9,423 nt of DNA from Desulfobulbaceae bacterium UBA2775 (GTDB lineage Bacteria; Desulfobacterota; Desulfobulbia; Desulfobulbales; Desulfocapsaceae). The stretch covers positions 7,801-17,223 of the forward strand of contig DEIL01000306.1 in the NCBI GenBank assembly GCA_002352445.1, written 5' to 3'. Made by a program: the position numbers and the translations under genes. The notes under the pieces are model-generated. The model ran no database searches and was not told the origin of the DNA. It worked only from the letters and a program-made list of their open reading frames with translations. This document shows positions 1 to 5,621 of the stretch, piece after piece (the stretch's first letter is position 1; every line of letters begins with the position of its first letter).

Positions 1-250
1 CTCTTGCTCTCCCGTAAACTGATTCTTACCCTGCATTCTGACTCTAACCGCAACGGTCTTGATGAAAAAATTGCCATATCCTTTTCTTTGTTAAGCTGAG
101 CCCAACAGTGACTCAAATATCATTCTCTTCCTGCCTGTACTAAGTGGTTTTTCCTCAAGAATACACGTTAAATTATGAGGGAGAACGTTTAATTTTACTC
201 CAATTATGGTACTTTAGCAAATTTCAGGAATTTCAGGCAACACATGAAAG
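1..250. other. left-edge stretch without a supported gene
   Basis: I find no convincing gene here. Reading frames open to the left edge exist on both strands: a plus frame from base 1 that closes near 100, and minus frames running off the edge, one beginning with an ATG at 75-77. None has a good start or a recognisable product. A 9-bp tandem repeat, AATTTCAGG twice, lies at 220-237. A weak TTTCA/TGAAA inverted repeat (231-249) sits just past the stop of the minus-strand PAS gene, without a T tract, so I do not call it a terminator. Confidence 0.4.
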
Positions 251-760
251 CTACTTATCGCCAATCTCATCAATTCTTAACAGTACAACTCCGTTGATTT
301 TTTCCGTGGAAACCGACAAGTCGATTTTCTCGCTATTATCTGACTTTCCCCGATGCAGGTATGCCTTTACCTCAAGCTTACTCTCCCCCGACTCGAAGGT
401 ATCCATGACACTGCTCCTTATCGTGCACCTACCACAGTGGATAGTTTTGCCGCATCCTTCAGGGAGGGCAGCATGTGCACACTCAAACATGTCTCCAATA
501 TTGTAGAGCTCTGTATCCTGCAAATTTTTCTTAAGAAGTACGCGTGCCAGCCTGTTGGCCAAGAGGGTTCTTCCAGTTTCGTCTACCACGAGAACAGGTG
601 CCGCGAGGTCATCAAGGAAGGACTCGGATTTCAATCCTATTTTTGTGAAGATATTATTTGCACATTCTTCACAAATTCCGTGTGTAATTAGGTTCTTAGA
701 CTGACCTCCCGCGAGGAGTATTCCCATATCTTTATTGCACCATGCACACACTCTTTTCAT
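251..760 (-). CDS. small zinc-ribbon plus PAS-domain protein
   Basis: A 169-residue cytoplasmic protein. The N-terminus has a CxxC...CxxC zinc-ribbon pattern (Cys5, Cys8, Cys30, Cys33, with His27 nearby). A PAS-like domain follows (about residues 46-165), opening with the typical FLDDLAAPVLVVDETGR stretch. Inside it is a second cysteine-rich patch (Cys94, His96, Cys103, His108, Cys109, Cys112) that could bind a metal or act as a redox switch. There is no kinase, GGDEF or DNA-binding output domain, so any signal would have to pass to a partner protein. The ATG is preceded directly by an in-frame TAA, which fixes the start at or after 760; the upstream Shine-Dalgarno is weak. It lies 101 nt downstream of the TAXI binding-protein gene on the same strand with no clear terminator between, so co-transcription is possible. 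The PAS assignment rests on pattern recognition; the function as a sensor is inference. Confidence 0.8.
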   Translation of the reverse strand: MKRVCAWCNKDMGILLAGGQSKNLITHGICEECANNIFTKIGLKSESFLDDLAAPVLVVDETGRTLLANRLARVLLKKNLQDTELYNIGDMFECAHAALPEGCGKTIHCGRCTIRSSVMDTFESGESKLEVKAYLHRGKSDNSEKIDLSVSTEKINGVVLLRIDEIGDK

Positions 761-861
761 TTAGTTTTCCGAACGTTTTTAGGAAATTTCTCATTTTTCC
801 AGCTGTGATGATAACCTTATCGGCCAGTCCATTGACTTTCTTAACTTTTTTTTGATTCTTG

Positions 862-1833
862 CTACCTGTTAACTACCGGGTGCGGCTGAATTTCACCCTT
901 CAATTTACTTGTATCGCTCGCTCTAACCGGTGAAAGGGATGGATGGGCTTTCTTCAGAGTTTCCTTATTCTCTAAAATTGCCTGCAGAATTGAGCCTGCA
1001 GTAGCATCATCGAGATCTTTTGAAGTGACAAGAATAACCTGCGTTCCGAAAGTATTAACCTCCTCTGGAGTCGTCGGGTAGGTTCCCGCAGGAATGGTGG
1101 CTTTAGTAAAAGCGCCATCTTCACCCACCAGTTTCTCAATATCCGGATCATTCATATCAATCAGCTTTGCTTTTGTACGCTTCAGCAGGCCCTGCAGCAT
1201 CGGGTCAGGATGTACTCCAATGTGGAGTATTGCCTGGGTAGTTCCACTGCTGAATGCCAATGTCTCCTGGGACTGATTTGTGGGAAGGTTTTCCACCAGG
1301 CTGAAGTCTTGTTTTGTCCAGCCCTTTGCACCCATAATGGTTTCAGCTGCAAGATGCTGCAGGGAGAGAGGGGCTCCAGCGTTAATACGTTTTCCCTTCA
1401 CATCATCAAGAGTGGATATTTTGGCATCATTGCGGGCAACCAGCACAATTGGGACAGTATAGAGTGTAGCCAGAGATCTCAGGTTGTCGTAATTAATGTC
1501 GAGAAACTTAAAGTATCCGCTGTTGGTCAGAGCATCGCGAAGCATTTGAGAATCAACCAGGGCAATATCCAGTGATCCACTCATGAGGTTGGTAAGGTTA
1601 TGAGTAGTATCTGGAGCCGAAATCGTTTTGCAGGAGAGTTCTCTATCCATACTGATCAGGCGGCAAATATTCTTGCCGGCAAAATGTGAAAAAGAACCGC
1701 TTTCTCCAGTTCCCACAAGTATTTCATAGGCGTGGACAGTCAATGGAAGAAATGCGAAGAAAAACGATAAAATCAGACTACAGAAAACCCATCTGATCAA
1801 ACGACAATTCATTATTTTAATTCCAGTTCTCAT
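862..1833 (-). CDS. TAXI-family TRAP transporter solute-binding protein
   Basis: A 323-residue exported substrate-binding protein of the TAXI family, which delivers small organic solutes to TRAP-type secondary transporters in the periplasm. Basic residues and a hydrophobic run form a signal peptide, with likely cleavage after VHA (residue 35). The mature protein opens with ILVGTGESGSF, the family's glycine-rich ligand loop. It continues with GSLDIALVDSQM (the usual GEADLGIVQS-like element), a DVKGKRINAGAP segment, and a C-terminal IQPHP element that suggests the end is intact. GAGGAG (1840-1845, read on the minus strand) lies 6 nt before the ATG at 1833 and supports this start; an internal Met8 is an alternative. 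No TRAP membrane subunit (DctQ/DctM or fused 4TM-12TM) is in the window, so it is an orphan here or its permease lies elsewhere. The PAS gene follows on the same strand. The substrate cannot be predicted. Confidence 0.9.
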   Translation of the reverse strand: MRTGIKIMNCRLIRWVFCSLILSFFFAFLPLTVHAYEILVGTGESGSFSHFAGKNICRLISMDRELSCKTISAPDTTHNLTNLMSGSLDIALVDSQMLRDALTNSGYFKFLDINYDNLRSLATLYTVPIVLVARNDAKISTLDDVKGKRINAGAPLSLQHLAAETIMGAKGWTKQDFSLVENLPTNQSQETLAFSSGTTQAILHIGVHPDPMLQGLLKRTKAKLIDMNDPDIEKLVGEDGAFTKATIPAGTYPTTPEEVNTFGTQVILVTSKDLDDATAGSILQAILENKETLKKAHPSLSPVRASDTSKLKGEIQPHPVVNR

Positions 1834-1930
1834 AGCTTTCTCCTCAAGTATTTACAATGAACAGAAAAAGGGGCGCCAATCGGCCTTCCTGGCCGTCCAT
1901 GAACAGCTATATTCCTGCAAACGATAGAAT

Positions 1931-1936
1931 ATTATA
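1931..1936 (-). promoter_or_regulatory. possible -10 element for the TAXI gene
   Basis: Read on the minus strand this is a perfect TATAAT, about 95 nt upstream of the ATG. No good -35 hexamer lies 16-18 nt upstream; that position falls inside the end of the palindromic repeat. The match could be chance in an AT-rich stretch. Confidence 0.25.
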
Positions 1937-1939
1937 TTT

Positions 1940-2084
1940 GATGGCGTCGTAAAAAGCCCGATCTACGGCGTTGCAGGTTTTTATCAGCACCAAGGCATAC
2001 CATATGTACGGCCTCGGCACTGATAAAAAAACTGCGCCTCGGGTCTACGCTTCCCTGTATATCAGACTTTTTAACTTAGCCATC
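1940..2084. repeat. palindromic MITE/REP-like intergenic repeat
   Basis: The two ends are inverted copies: GATGGC-GTCG-TAAAAAG...GAT at 1940-1962 and, read in reverse complement, GATGGC-TAAG-TTAAAAAG...GAT at 2084-2061. Inside is a second nested inverted pair, TTTTTATCAG (1978-1987) with CTGATAAAAA (2020-2029), centred exactly on the palindrome CATATG (2001-2006). CC-AGGC pairs with GCCT-GG between them. GCAG (1973-1976) and CTGC (2032-2035) also pair. The whole could fold into one long imperfect hairpin. It encodes no protein. I recall similar GATGGC..CGTAAAAAG ends scattered between genes in Desulfobacterota genomes, which suggests a non-autonomous mobile repeat; that is memory, not a search. 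Confidence 0.7.
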
Positions 2085-2150
2085 TATAGAAGTAATCGAC
2101 CTTTTTACAAACTTCTTGAAGTCTACACTTATCGGACTTAGCCATCTGTA
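2074..2150. repeat. direct repeat of the palindrome's terminal sequence
   Basis: ACTTAGCCATCTATA at 2074-2088 (the right end of the palindromic repeat) recurs as ACTTAGCCATCTGTA at 2136-2150, 14 of 15 bases identical and in the same orientation. A CTTTTTAC stretch at 2101-2108 resembles the neighbouring terminal sequence. The second copy may be the remnant of another repeat unit. Confidence 0.5.
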
Positions 2151-2321
2151 TCTTCGAATGACCTCATTACGAATCTATTATATTTGTCAGGTTATGAAAA
2201 GATAAAAGAGAGAATTTCCCTTCAATTTTCTTTATTTAAATGTTAGAGTGTTGCCGTGGTGTTATCTCACCCAACTTCCAACATGCGAAAAACACCTTAA
2301 ACCTCAACCAAGGAGAATAAC

Positions 2322-2534
2322 ATGTCTCAGAGCGTTTACAAAATCATTGAAATGGTCGGAGCGAGTACCGAATCATGGGAAGAAGCTACCCAGAATGCTG
2401 TTAAGTCTGCGGGAATGAGCTTACGCGATCTGCGTATTGCTGAGGTTATTACCCTGGATATGAAGATTGAGGATGGGAAGGGAGCAATCTATCGAGCGCG
2501 TGTTAAACTTTCATTTAAAATCCTTTCCGACTAA
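2322..2534 (+). CDS. dodecin family protein (Trp-less variant)
   Basis: A 70-residue protein matching the dodecin family across its full length, with the beta-alpha-beta-beta order typical of these small dodecamer-forming proteins. Recognisable parts are VYKIIEMVGASTESWEEATQ (5-24), the helix ending at SLRDLR (33-38), AEV (40-42), and the last two strands around EDGKGAIYRARVKLSFKI (50-67). Classical dodecins bind flavin by stacking it on a Trp in an LxWFEV motif. Here the equivalent is LRIAEV, with Ile39 and Ala40 replacing Trp and Phe, so classical flavin binding is doubtful. I recall that this LR-[IV]-AEV form is common in bacteria, so it may be its own subclass. AAGGAG (2310-2315) lies 6 nt before the ATG and fixes the start. 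Oligomeric storage or buffering is the family role; the ligand here is unknown. Confidence 0.92.
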   Translation: MSQSVYKIIEMVGASTESWEEATQNAVKSAGMSLRDLRIAEVITLDMKIEDGKGAIYRARVKLSFKILSD

Positions 2535-2559
2535 CCTTTACCAGCACCTGAGTTGAAAA

Positions 2560-2584
2560 ATACCAAGCTCTCTGAGCTTGGTAT
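2560..2584. repeat. 11-bp perfect stem-loop after dodecin
   Basis: ATACCAAGCTC, a TCT loop, then GAGCTTGGTAT: eleven perfect pairs, starting 25 nt after the dodecin stop. On the plus strand no T tract follows (CAGATCCC), so it would be an atypical terminator or an mRNA 3'-end stabiliser. On the minus strand it is followed by TTTTTC, but no minus-strand gene lies just upstream. Its right arm overlaps the -35 of a candidate promoter, so an operator role is also possible. Confidence 0.6.
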
Positions 2585-2606
2585 CAGATCCCTGCAATCG
2601 TATAAA
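2578..2606 (+). promoter_or_regulatory. candidate sigma70-type promoter for the small-protein operon
   Basis: TTGGTA (2578-2583) and TATAAA (2601-2606) are separated by exactly 17 nt, matching 4/6 and 5/6 of the consensus hexamers. A start near 2613 would give a leader of about 138 nt before the first small gene. The -35 lies within the right arm of the 2560-2584 inverted repeat. It is the best-spaced promoter I see in this region. Confidence 0.35.
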
Positions 2607-2652
2607 CATCCAGCGTTGCACGCTCACGACCCAACGTTGATCGTCCTGCCTT

Positions 2653-2667
2653 GTTTGTATCACAAAC
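2653..2667. repeat. short perfect inverted repeat in the leader
   Basis: GTTTGT-ATC-ACAAAC gives six perfect pairs around a 3-nt loop, between the candidate promoter and the first small gene. It could be a regulator site or a minor RNA hairpin. At this length chance is possible. Confidence 0.3.
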
Positions 2668-2750
2668 TATTTCACACAAATATCTTTCTTTCAGCAACAA
2701 GGTCATCAACCGTACATTATTGTTGGGAGAATAAGAGCAAAAGAAGCAAA

Positions 2751-2933
2751 ATGCCAAACGAATACTCAGTGGAAATCCACAATTACCTCAGTAAAAAACT
2801 TGCTGAAATAACAAGAAAACAAAAAGAAAATCCGCAAAAATCAGCATACCTGCAAGGCCGACTTAAAGAACTGCAGTGGCTCCGCGAGTATCTTGGAAAA
2901 CATATTGATCTTAAAAACTTCAAATACCATTAA
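2751..2933 (+). CDS. small helical protein of unknown function (60 aa)
   Basis: I do not recognise a named family. The product is short, charged (Lys/Glu-rich) and predicted by eye to be an alpha-helical hairpin: helix about 4-26, a turn near ENPQ, and helix about 30-50. Residues 35-48 (QGRLKELQWLREYL) carry a motif also seen in the next two genes. The frame is open back to a TTG at 2553, but that stretch contains the 11-bp stem-loop and candidate promoter and its translation looks unlike the rest, so I take the ATG at 2751. The Shine-Dalgarno is weak (AAGAAG, 4 nt away; GGGAGA is too far). It ends 7 nt before the next gene, suggesting one operon of three. I recall similar short proteins in Desulfobacterota, without known function. 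Confidence 0.6.
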   Translation: MPNEYSVEIHNYLSKKLAEITRKQKENPQKSAYLQGRLKELQWLREYLGKHIDLKNFKYH

Positions 2934-2940
2934 AAACCCT

Positions 2941-3159
2941 ATGGTTTATACCTACTTACTTAATCTTTACCAGGCTCTGGACAACAGGCAGCAAGAAATA
3001 GAGGTTGAATTGCCCAGCCTTATAGATGATAAAGAACAGCTTGAGCTCATGCATGGCAGGCTGGCAACCATCAGTGAATTCAGAATATTTATTCATGCTA
3101 AATATCACTCTAAACTGCCTCGACGAATACAAAAACTCCATCAGCAGGGGAACCAGTGA
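2941..3159 (+). CDS. small helical protein of unknown function (72 aa)
   Basis: An unrecognised, mostly helical protein. Tyr5, Leu13, Glu19-Ile20, a GRL triplet (39-41) and Arg48 line up with the preceding 60-residue protein if three residues are inserted in the linker, suggesting an old tandem duplication. HGRLATISEFRIFI (38-51) matches the shared motif. The C-terminus is basic (KLPRRIQKLHQQ), which might contact nucleic acid or a partner; that is speculation. I chose the ATG at 2941, 7 nt after the previous stop. A TTG at 2893 is an in-frame alternative that would overlap the previous gene by 41 nt. No Shine-Dalgarno is seen before 2941, so translation probably depends on the upstream gene. 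The stop overlaps the next start as GTGA. Confidence 0.65.
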   Translation: MVYTYLLNLYQALDNRQQEIEVELPSLIDDKEQLELMHGRLATISEFRIFIHAKYHSKLPRRIQKLHQQGNQ

Positions 3160-3620
3160 GCATAAGCACCCAGGATCTATTAAAAAAAATAAATTATATT
3201 GAAGCTGACATAGAAATCCACAAGCAGATTCTTTTTTCTATTCCTTCAGATAACAGGCAGGAGATTGAAAAAATATTAAAAGTTATTGCCGGGAAAAAAG
3301 AAGAAATAAATCTATTACGGCAGGAGATTAAGGAAATCGATCCTGAAGAGGATAGATGGATAACCGTGTTTGAAAACGCTGTAAATGATTTCAAGAAAAT
3401 TGCTGCGGAAAAAAATTTTCAGTCCATTGTCAGTAGGAATGTTAATGAACCATGCAGCCTTTCCCTGACCAATAAAACCGAACTGGAATGTTTGATCAAG
3501 GCCTGTGATGAAAATGGAGACTGGACAATTATCACTCTTGGGGGAGAGATAAAATACTTTGAAAAAGATGCCGTTGCTGAGAAGCCGGAACAGATTAACC
3601 CTAATAAATCGGAATTTTAG
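3156..3620 (+). CDS. coiled-coil protein of unknown function (154 aa)
   Basis: The first 60 or so residues are strongly helical and charged, with coiled-coil-like spacing. Residues 45-58 (AGKKEEINLLRQEI) align with the QGRLKELQWLREYL motif of the first small protein (shared Gly, basic residue, Glu, Leu, Arg). A PEED turn leads to a second part (about 65-154) with helix, then mixed strands (SLSLTNKTELECLIKAC, DWTIITLGGEIKYF) and a polar tail. No signal peptide or membrane segment is present, so it is probably cytosolic. The GTG start is supported by CAGGGG (3145-3150), 5 nt upstream, and by the 4-nt GTGA overlap with the previous stop, typical of translational coupling. I do not recognise the C-terminal domain. 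Confidence 0.7.
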   Translation: MSISTQDLLKKINYIEADIEIHKQILFSIPSDNRQEIEKILKVIAGKKEEINLLRQEIKEIDPEEDRWITVFENAVNDFKKIAAEKNFQSIVSRNVNEPCSLSLTNKTELECLIKACDENGDWTIITLGGEIKYFEKDAVAEKPEQINPNKSEF

Positions 3621-3640
3621 AATGCCTGGATAAGTGCCAT

Positions 3641-3678
3641 GGAAGTATATTTAACGATATAATTTTAAACATACTTCC
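3641..3678. terminator. long inverted repeat between convergent genes
   Basis: GGAAGTATATTTAA (3641-3654) and TTAAACATACTTCC (3665-3678) pair at 13 of 14 positions around a 10-nt loop. It lies between the 3' ends of the small-protein operon (stop at 3620) and the reductase gene (minus-strand stop at 3738), where a bidirectional terminator is expected. Neither side has a true T tract and the stem is AT-rich, so the terminator role is an inference from position. Confidence 0.5.
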
Positions 3679-3737
3679 TCGATATCTCGGAGTCTGCGCT
3701 TACCTGTTTTTTATGACAGAAGTTCTGGAGTAAGGCA

Positions 3738-5444
3738 CTAAATAAATTCCGGATCCGTCACCACTATCATAGCAAACCCTCCCTGAATGTTGTAGGTATT
3801 CGTTATTCCCCTGGAAGTTAAATAAACCTGGGCCTCATAAGACCGTGGTCCTGTATCACAGAGAAGAAACAAAGGTTCACCCCTCGGAACTTCTGAGACC
3901 CTGCTGCGCAACTGATCCTGAGGTATATTCAACCACCGTGTGCCGTATTTTTCGATAAAGGGTACCGCTTCCTTTTCTCCTCGTATATCAAGGACTTTTA
4001 TCTCTTTATGAGCAAACTCAAAGAGAAAATCGGCTGCATCCACAGGTATATTATGGCCGGCAAGAATATTATCAAGAGCATTACCGGCATTATTGATAAC
4101 ATCCATAGCAGATGCGAAAGGAGGGGCATACCCGGTTTCCAGTCCACACACTTCGTCCACATCCACACCGTGTTTCAAAAGTACTGCAATGGTATCAACT
4201 CTTGCCTTCACGGCATCACCATTTTTACCTGCAGCCTCAATGCCAATGATCTTTCTCGATCTCCGGTCAGCGATAAGTGAGATATAGATCATCTCCGAGG
4301 AAGGATAAAAATGAGCATGATCGGCCTGGGAGACCACCGCATAGACCGGATCAAATCCGGTCAGTTTCGCCTGCCTGTAAGTGAGGCCGGCTTTACTTAT
4401 TCCAAGATCAAATACTTTTATGCAGAATGTGCCCACGGTTCCCTGAAAATGGCTTTGCCCTCCGCTGATGTTGGTAGCTATCACCCTTCCCTGACGATTG
4501 GCAAGTGAACCGAGTGCCATAAGCATATTTTCCCCGGAAACGAGATTTCTTAGCTCAACACAGTCTCCACCCGCATAAATATTCGGGTCACTTGTCCTCA
4601 TGCGCCGGTCAACTGCAATCCCGCCTGACATACCAACGGATATACCTGCATTTTTAGCAAGCGCAGTATTTGGCCTGACCCCGGCGGCAAGAACAACAAT
4701 ATCCACTGAGAAAGTATTCTGTGATGTTTTCACAACACACTGATTATTTTCAGGGTCCTCTGAAATCTGTAGCACTCTTTCAGAGAGAAGGAGAGTAACT
4801 CCTTTTTTCTCCATTTCTTTAGCGGTCAACCGTGCTATACACTTGCCTAAAAGTGTGGGCATAACCTGGTCTTCCATCTCAACAAGAGTGGTTTCTATGC
4901 CCCAGAGATCCGTCAGCGCCTCAGATATCTCCAGACCAATAGCGCCTGCCCCGATGACAACAGCTTTGCCCACCTTTCCCCGGGCCATCAAATTTTTTAT
5001 TTTCTCTGCATCATGCAGATCAGCGACAGTAAAAACACGTGGCAGATCTGCACCGGGAAATGGTGGGATCACCGGGCTGGCACCGGTTGCAATAACAAGT
5101 TTATCGTAGGCCAGACTCTCTTCTTCTCCCGACTCAAGGTGTTTTACCTTGAGTTTTCTGCCAAATCGGTCAATCTCTGTTGCTTCAACCCGGGTCAGGA
5201 CATTTATCCCCTTACAGCTCTTAAAAAACTCCTTATCCCGAACGGCATGGGATGAGGTCTTATAGAGATCCTCAAGATCATTTACATCCCCGCCGACATA
5301 GTAAGGAATACCGCAACCTCCATAGGAGATGAGATTATCCCGATCAATAAGAGTAATATTTGCCTCCGGATCAAGACGTCTCAGCCTGCAGGCTACTTTG
5401 GGACCGAGTGCAACTGCACCTATGATCACAACTTCTTTTGGCAT
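3738..5444 (-). CDS. CoA-disulfide/persulfide reductase with C-terminal rhodanese domain
   Basis: A 568-residue flavoprotein of the pyridine nucleotide-disulfide oxidoreductase family, fused to a rhodanese domain. In order: FAD-binding Rossmann start (VVIIGAVALG, 5-14, with the variant GxxxxG loop of this family); the single active-site cysteine in SYGGCGIPYYVG (Cys44), as in CoA-disulfide reductases; ATGASP (119-124); NAD(P)H loop GAGAIGLE (165-172); FAD-binding YAGGD (290-294); dimerisation domain to about 450; rhodanese domain (about 475-568) with active loop CDTGPRS (Cys529). This architecture and length match the CoADR-RHD type, such as the Shewanella NADH-dependent persulfide reductase (known from the family), which uses CoA to reduce persulfide or polysulfide with NAD(P)H. 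The start is supported by GAGG (5452-5455, minus strand) 7 nt upstream. It is divergent from an ADP-forming acyl-CoA synthetase, another CoA enzyme. The true substrate (CoA disulfide, polysulfide or sulfur) is not determinable here. Confidence 0.9.
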   Translation of the reverse strand: MPKEVVIIGAVALGPKVACRLRRLDPEANITLIDRDNLISYGGCGIPYYVGGDVNDLEDLYKTSSHAVRDKEFFKSCKGINVLTRVEATEIDRFGRKLKVKHLESGEEESLAYDKLVIATGASPVIPPFPGADLPRVFTVADLHDAEKIKNLMARGKVGKAVVIGAGAIGLEISEALTDLWGIETTLVEMEDQVMPTLLGKCIARLTAKEMEKKGVTLLLSERVLQISEDPENNQCVVKTSQNTFSVDIVVLAAGVRPNTALAKNAGISVGMSGGIAVDRRMRTSDPNIYAGGDCVELRNLVSGENMLMALGSLANRQGRVIATNISGGQSHFQGTVGTFCIKVFDLGISKAGLTYRQAKLTGFDPVYAVVSQADHAHFYPSSEMIYISLIADRRSRKIIGIEAAGKNGDAVKARVDTIAVLLKHGVDVDEVCGLETGYAPPFASAMDVINNAGNALDNILAGHNIPVDAADFLFEFAHKEIKVLDIRGEKEAVPFIEKYGTRWLNIPQDQLRSRVSEVPRGEPLFLLCDTGPRSYEAQVYLTSRGITNTYNIQGGFAMIVVTDPEFI

Positions 5445-5495
5445 TCCGCTACCTCGCTGTTATATTCCCGGATCAATTAGTCCGCATTTCATGTT

Positions 5496-5501
5496 ATTAT
5501 A
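5496..5501 (-). promoter_or_regulatory. candidate -10 box for the CoADR-rhodanese gene
   Basis: On the minus strand this reads TATAAT, giving a start near 5489 and a leader of about 45 nt. The -35 position (TAGTTT at 17-nt spacing) is poor, so an activator might be needed, or the match is chance. Confidence 0.35.
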
Positions 5502-5524
5502 TAGATTCAATCATTCAGAAACTA

Positions 5525-5552
5525 TTGTAAATTATTTTCAAACAGTGACAAT
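5525..5552 (+). promoter_or_regulatory. weak candidate promoter for the acyl-CoA synthetase gene
   Basis: TTGTAA (5525-5530) and GACAAT (5547-5552) lie 16 nt apart, each matching 4/6 of the consensus. Transcription would start around 5560, at or just before the 5558-5583 hairpin, placing that structure at the very start of the leader or over the start site. Confidence 0.2.
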
Positions 5553-5557
5553 ACCAC

Positions 5558-5583
5558 AAAGTGTGCATTTGCACATTTTTTTT
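5558..5583 (+). promoter_or_regulatory. inverted repeat with T tract in the divergent control region
   Basis: AAAGTGTGC and GCACATTTT pair over nine positions (one G-T) around an ATTT loop, and the T run continues to 5583. As DNA, the core TGTGCA-TT-TGCACA (5562-5575) is a perfect 14-bp dyad resembling operators of CRP/FNR-type regulators. As RNA it looks like an intrinsic terminator or attenuator 39 nt before the synthetase ATG. I cannot tell these readings apart; being between two divergent genes favours an operator. Confidence 0.45.
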
Positions 5584-5621
5584 GCAATAATCTCAAGAAA
5601 CCTTCTTAAGGGATTCTGCCT

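Larger units (their letters stand above)
1834..2321. other. 488-nt divergent intergenic region
   Basis: This is the shared upstream region of the TAXI gene (minus) and the dodecin gene (plus). Its core is a 145-nt palindromic repeat, and a further copy of the repeat's terminal sequence lies near 2136-2150. ACTTC-TT-GAAGT (2111-2122) is another small inverted repeat. For the dodecin gene the best -10 candidate I see is TATTAT (2176-2181), with a poor -35 (TTCGAA, 2153-2158) 17 nt upstream. The sequence from 2190 to 2300 shows no gene and no strong signal. I found no RNA gene. Confidence 0.5.

Noticed and set aside
1..98. Edge frames, including a minus-strand ATG at 75-77 with AAAGGA one base upstream
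   Set aside because: The ribosome binding site is too close to the ATG and only about 25 codons are visible; no family is recognisable.
144..691. Plus-strand open frames (144-506 and 353-691)
   Set aside because: They lie opposite the PAS gene, have no ribosome binding site and no recognisable protein features; the minus-strand product has clear motifs.
1094..1575. Plus-strand open frames inside the TAXI gene
   Set aside because: They are antisense to a well-supported exported protein and have unlikely composition.
1940..2150. CRISPR array
   Set aside because: The repeats are inverted, imperfect and not regularly spaced, and no cas gene is present.
2553..2750. N-terminal extension of the first small helical protein from a TTG at 2553
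   Set aside because: The stretch contains an 11-bp stem-loop and a promoter-like pair, and its translation (His/Thr/Ser/Cys-rich) does not resemble the rest of the protein.
2893..2940. TTG start giving an 88-residue version of the second small protein
   Set aside because: It would overlap the previous gene by 41 nt and lacks a good ribosome binding site; the ATG at 2941 fits the operon spacing better. It is not fully excluded.
2956..3394. Minus-strand frames within the small-protein operon (2956-3141, 3194-3394)
   Set aside because: They oppose coupled genes with a GTGA overlap and show no motif.
4008..5255. Plus-strand frames inside the CoADR-rhodanese gene
   Set aside because: The minus-strand product carries all catalytic motifs of the family without interruption.
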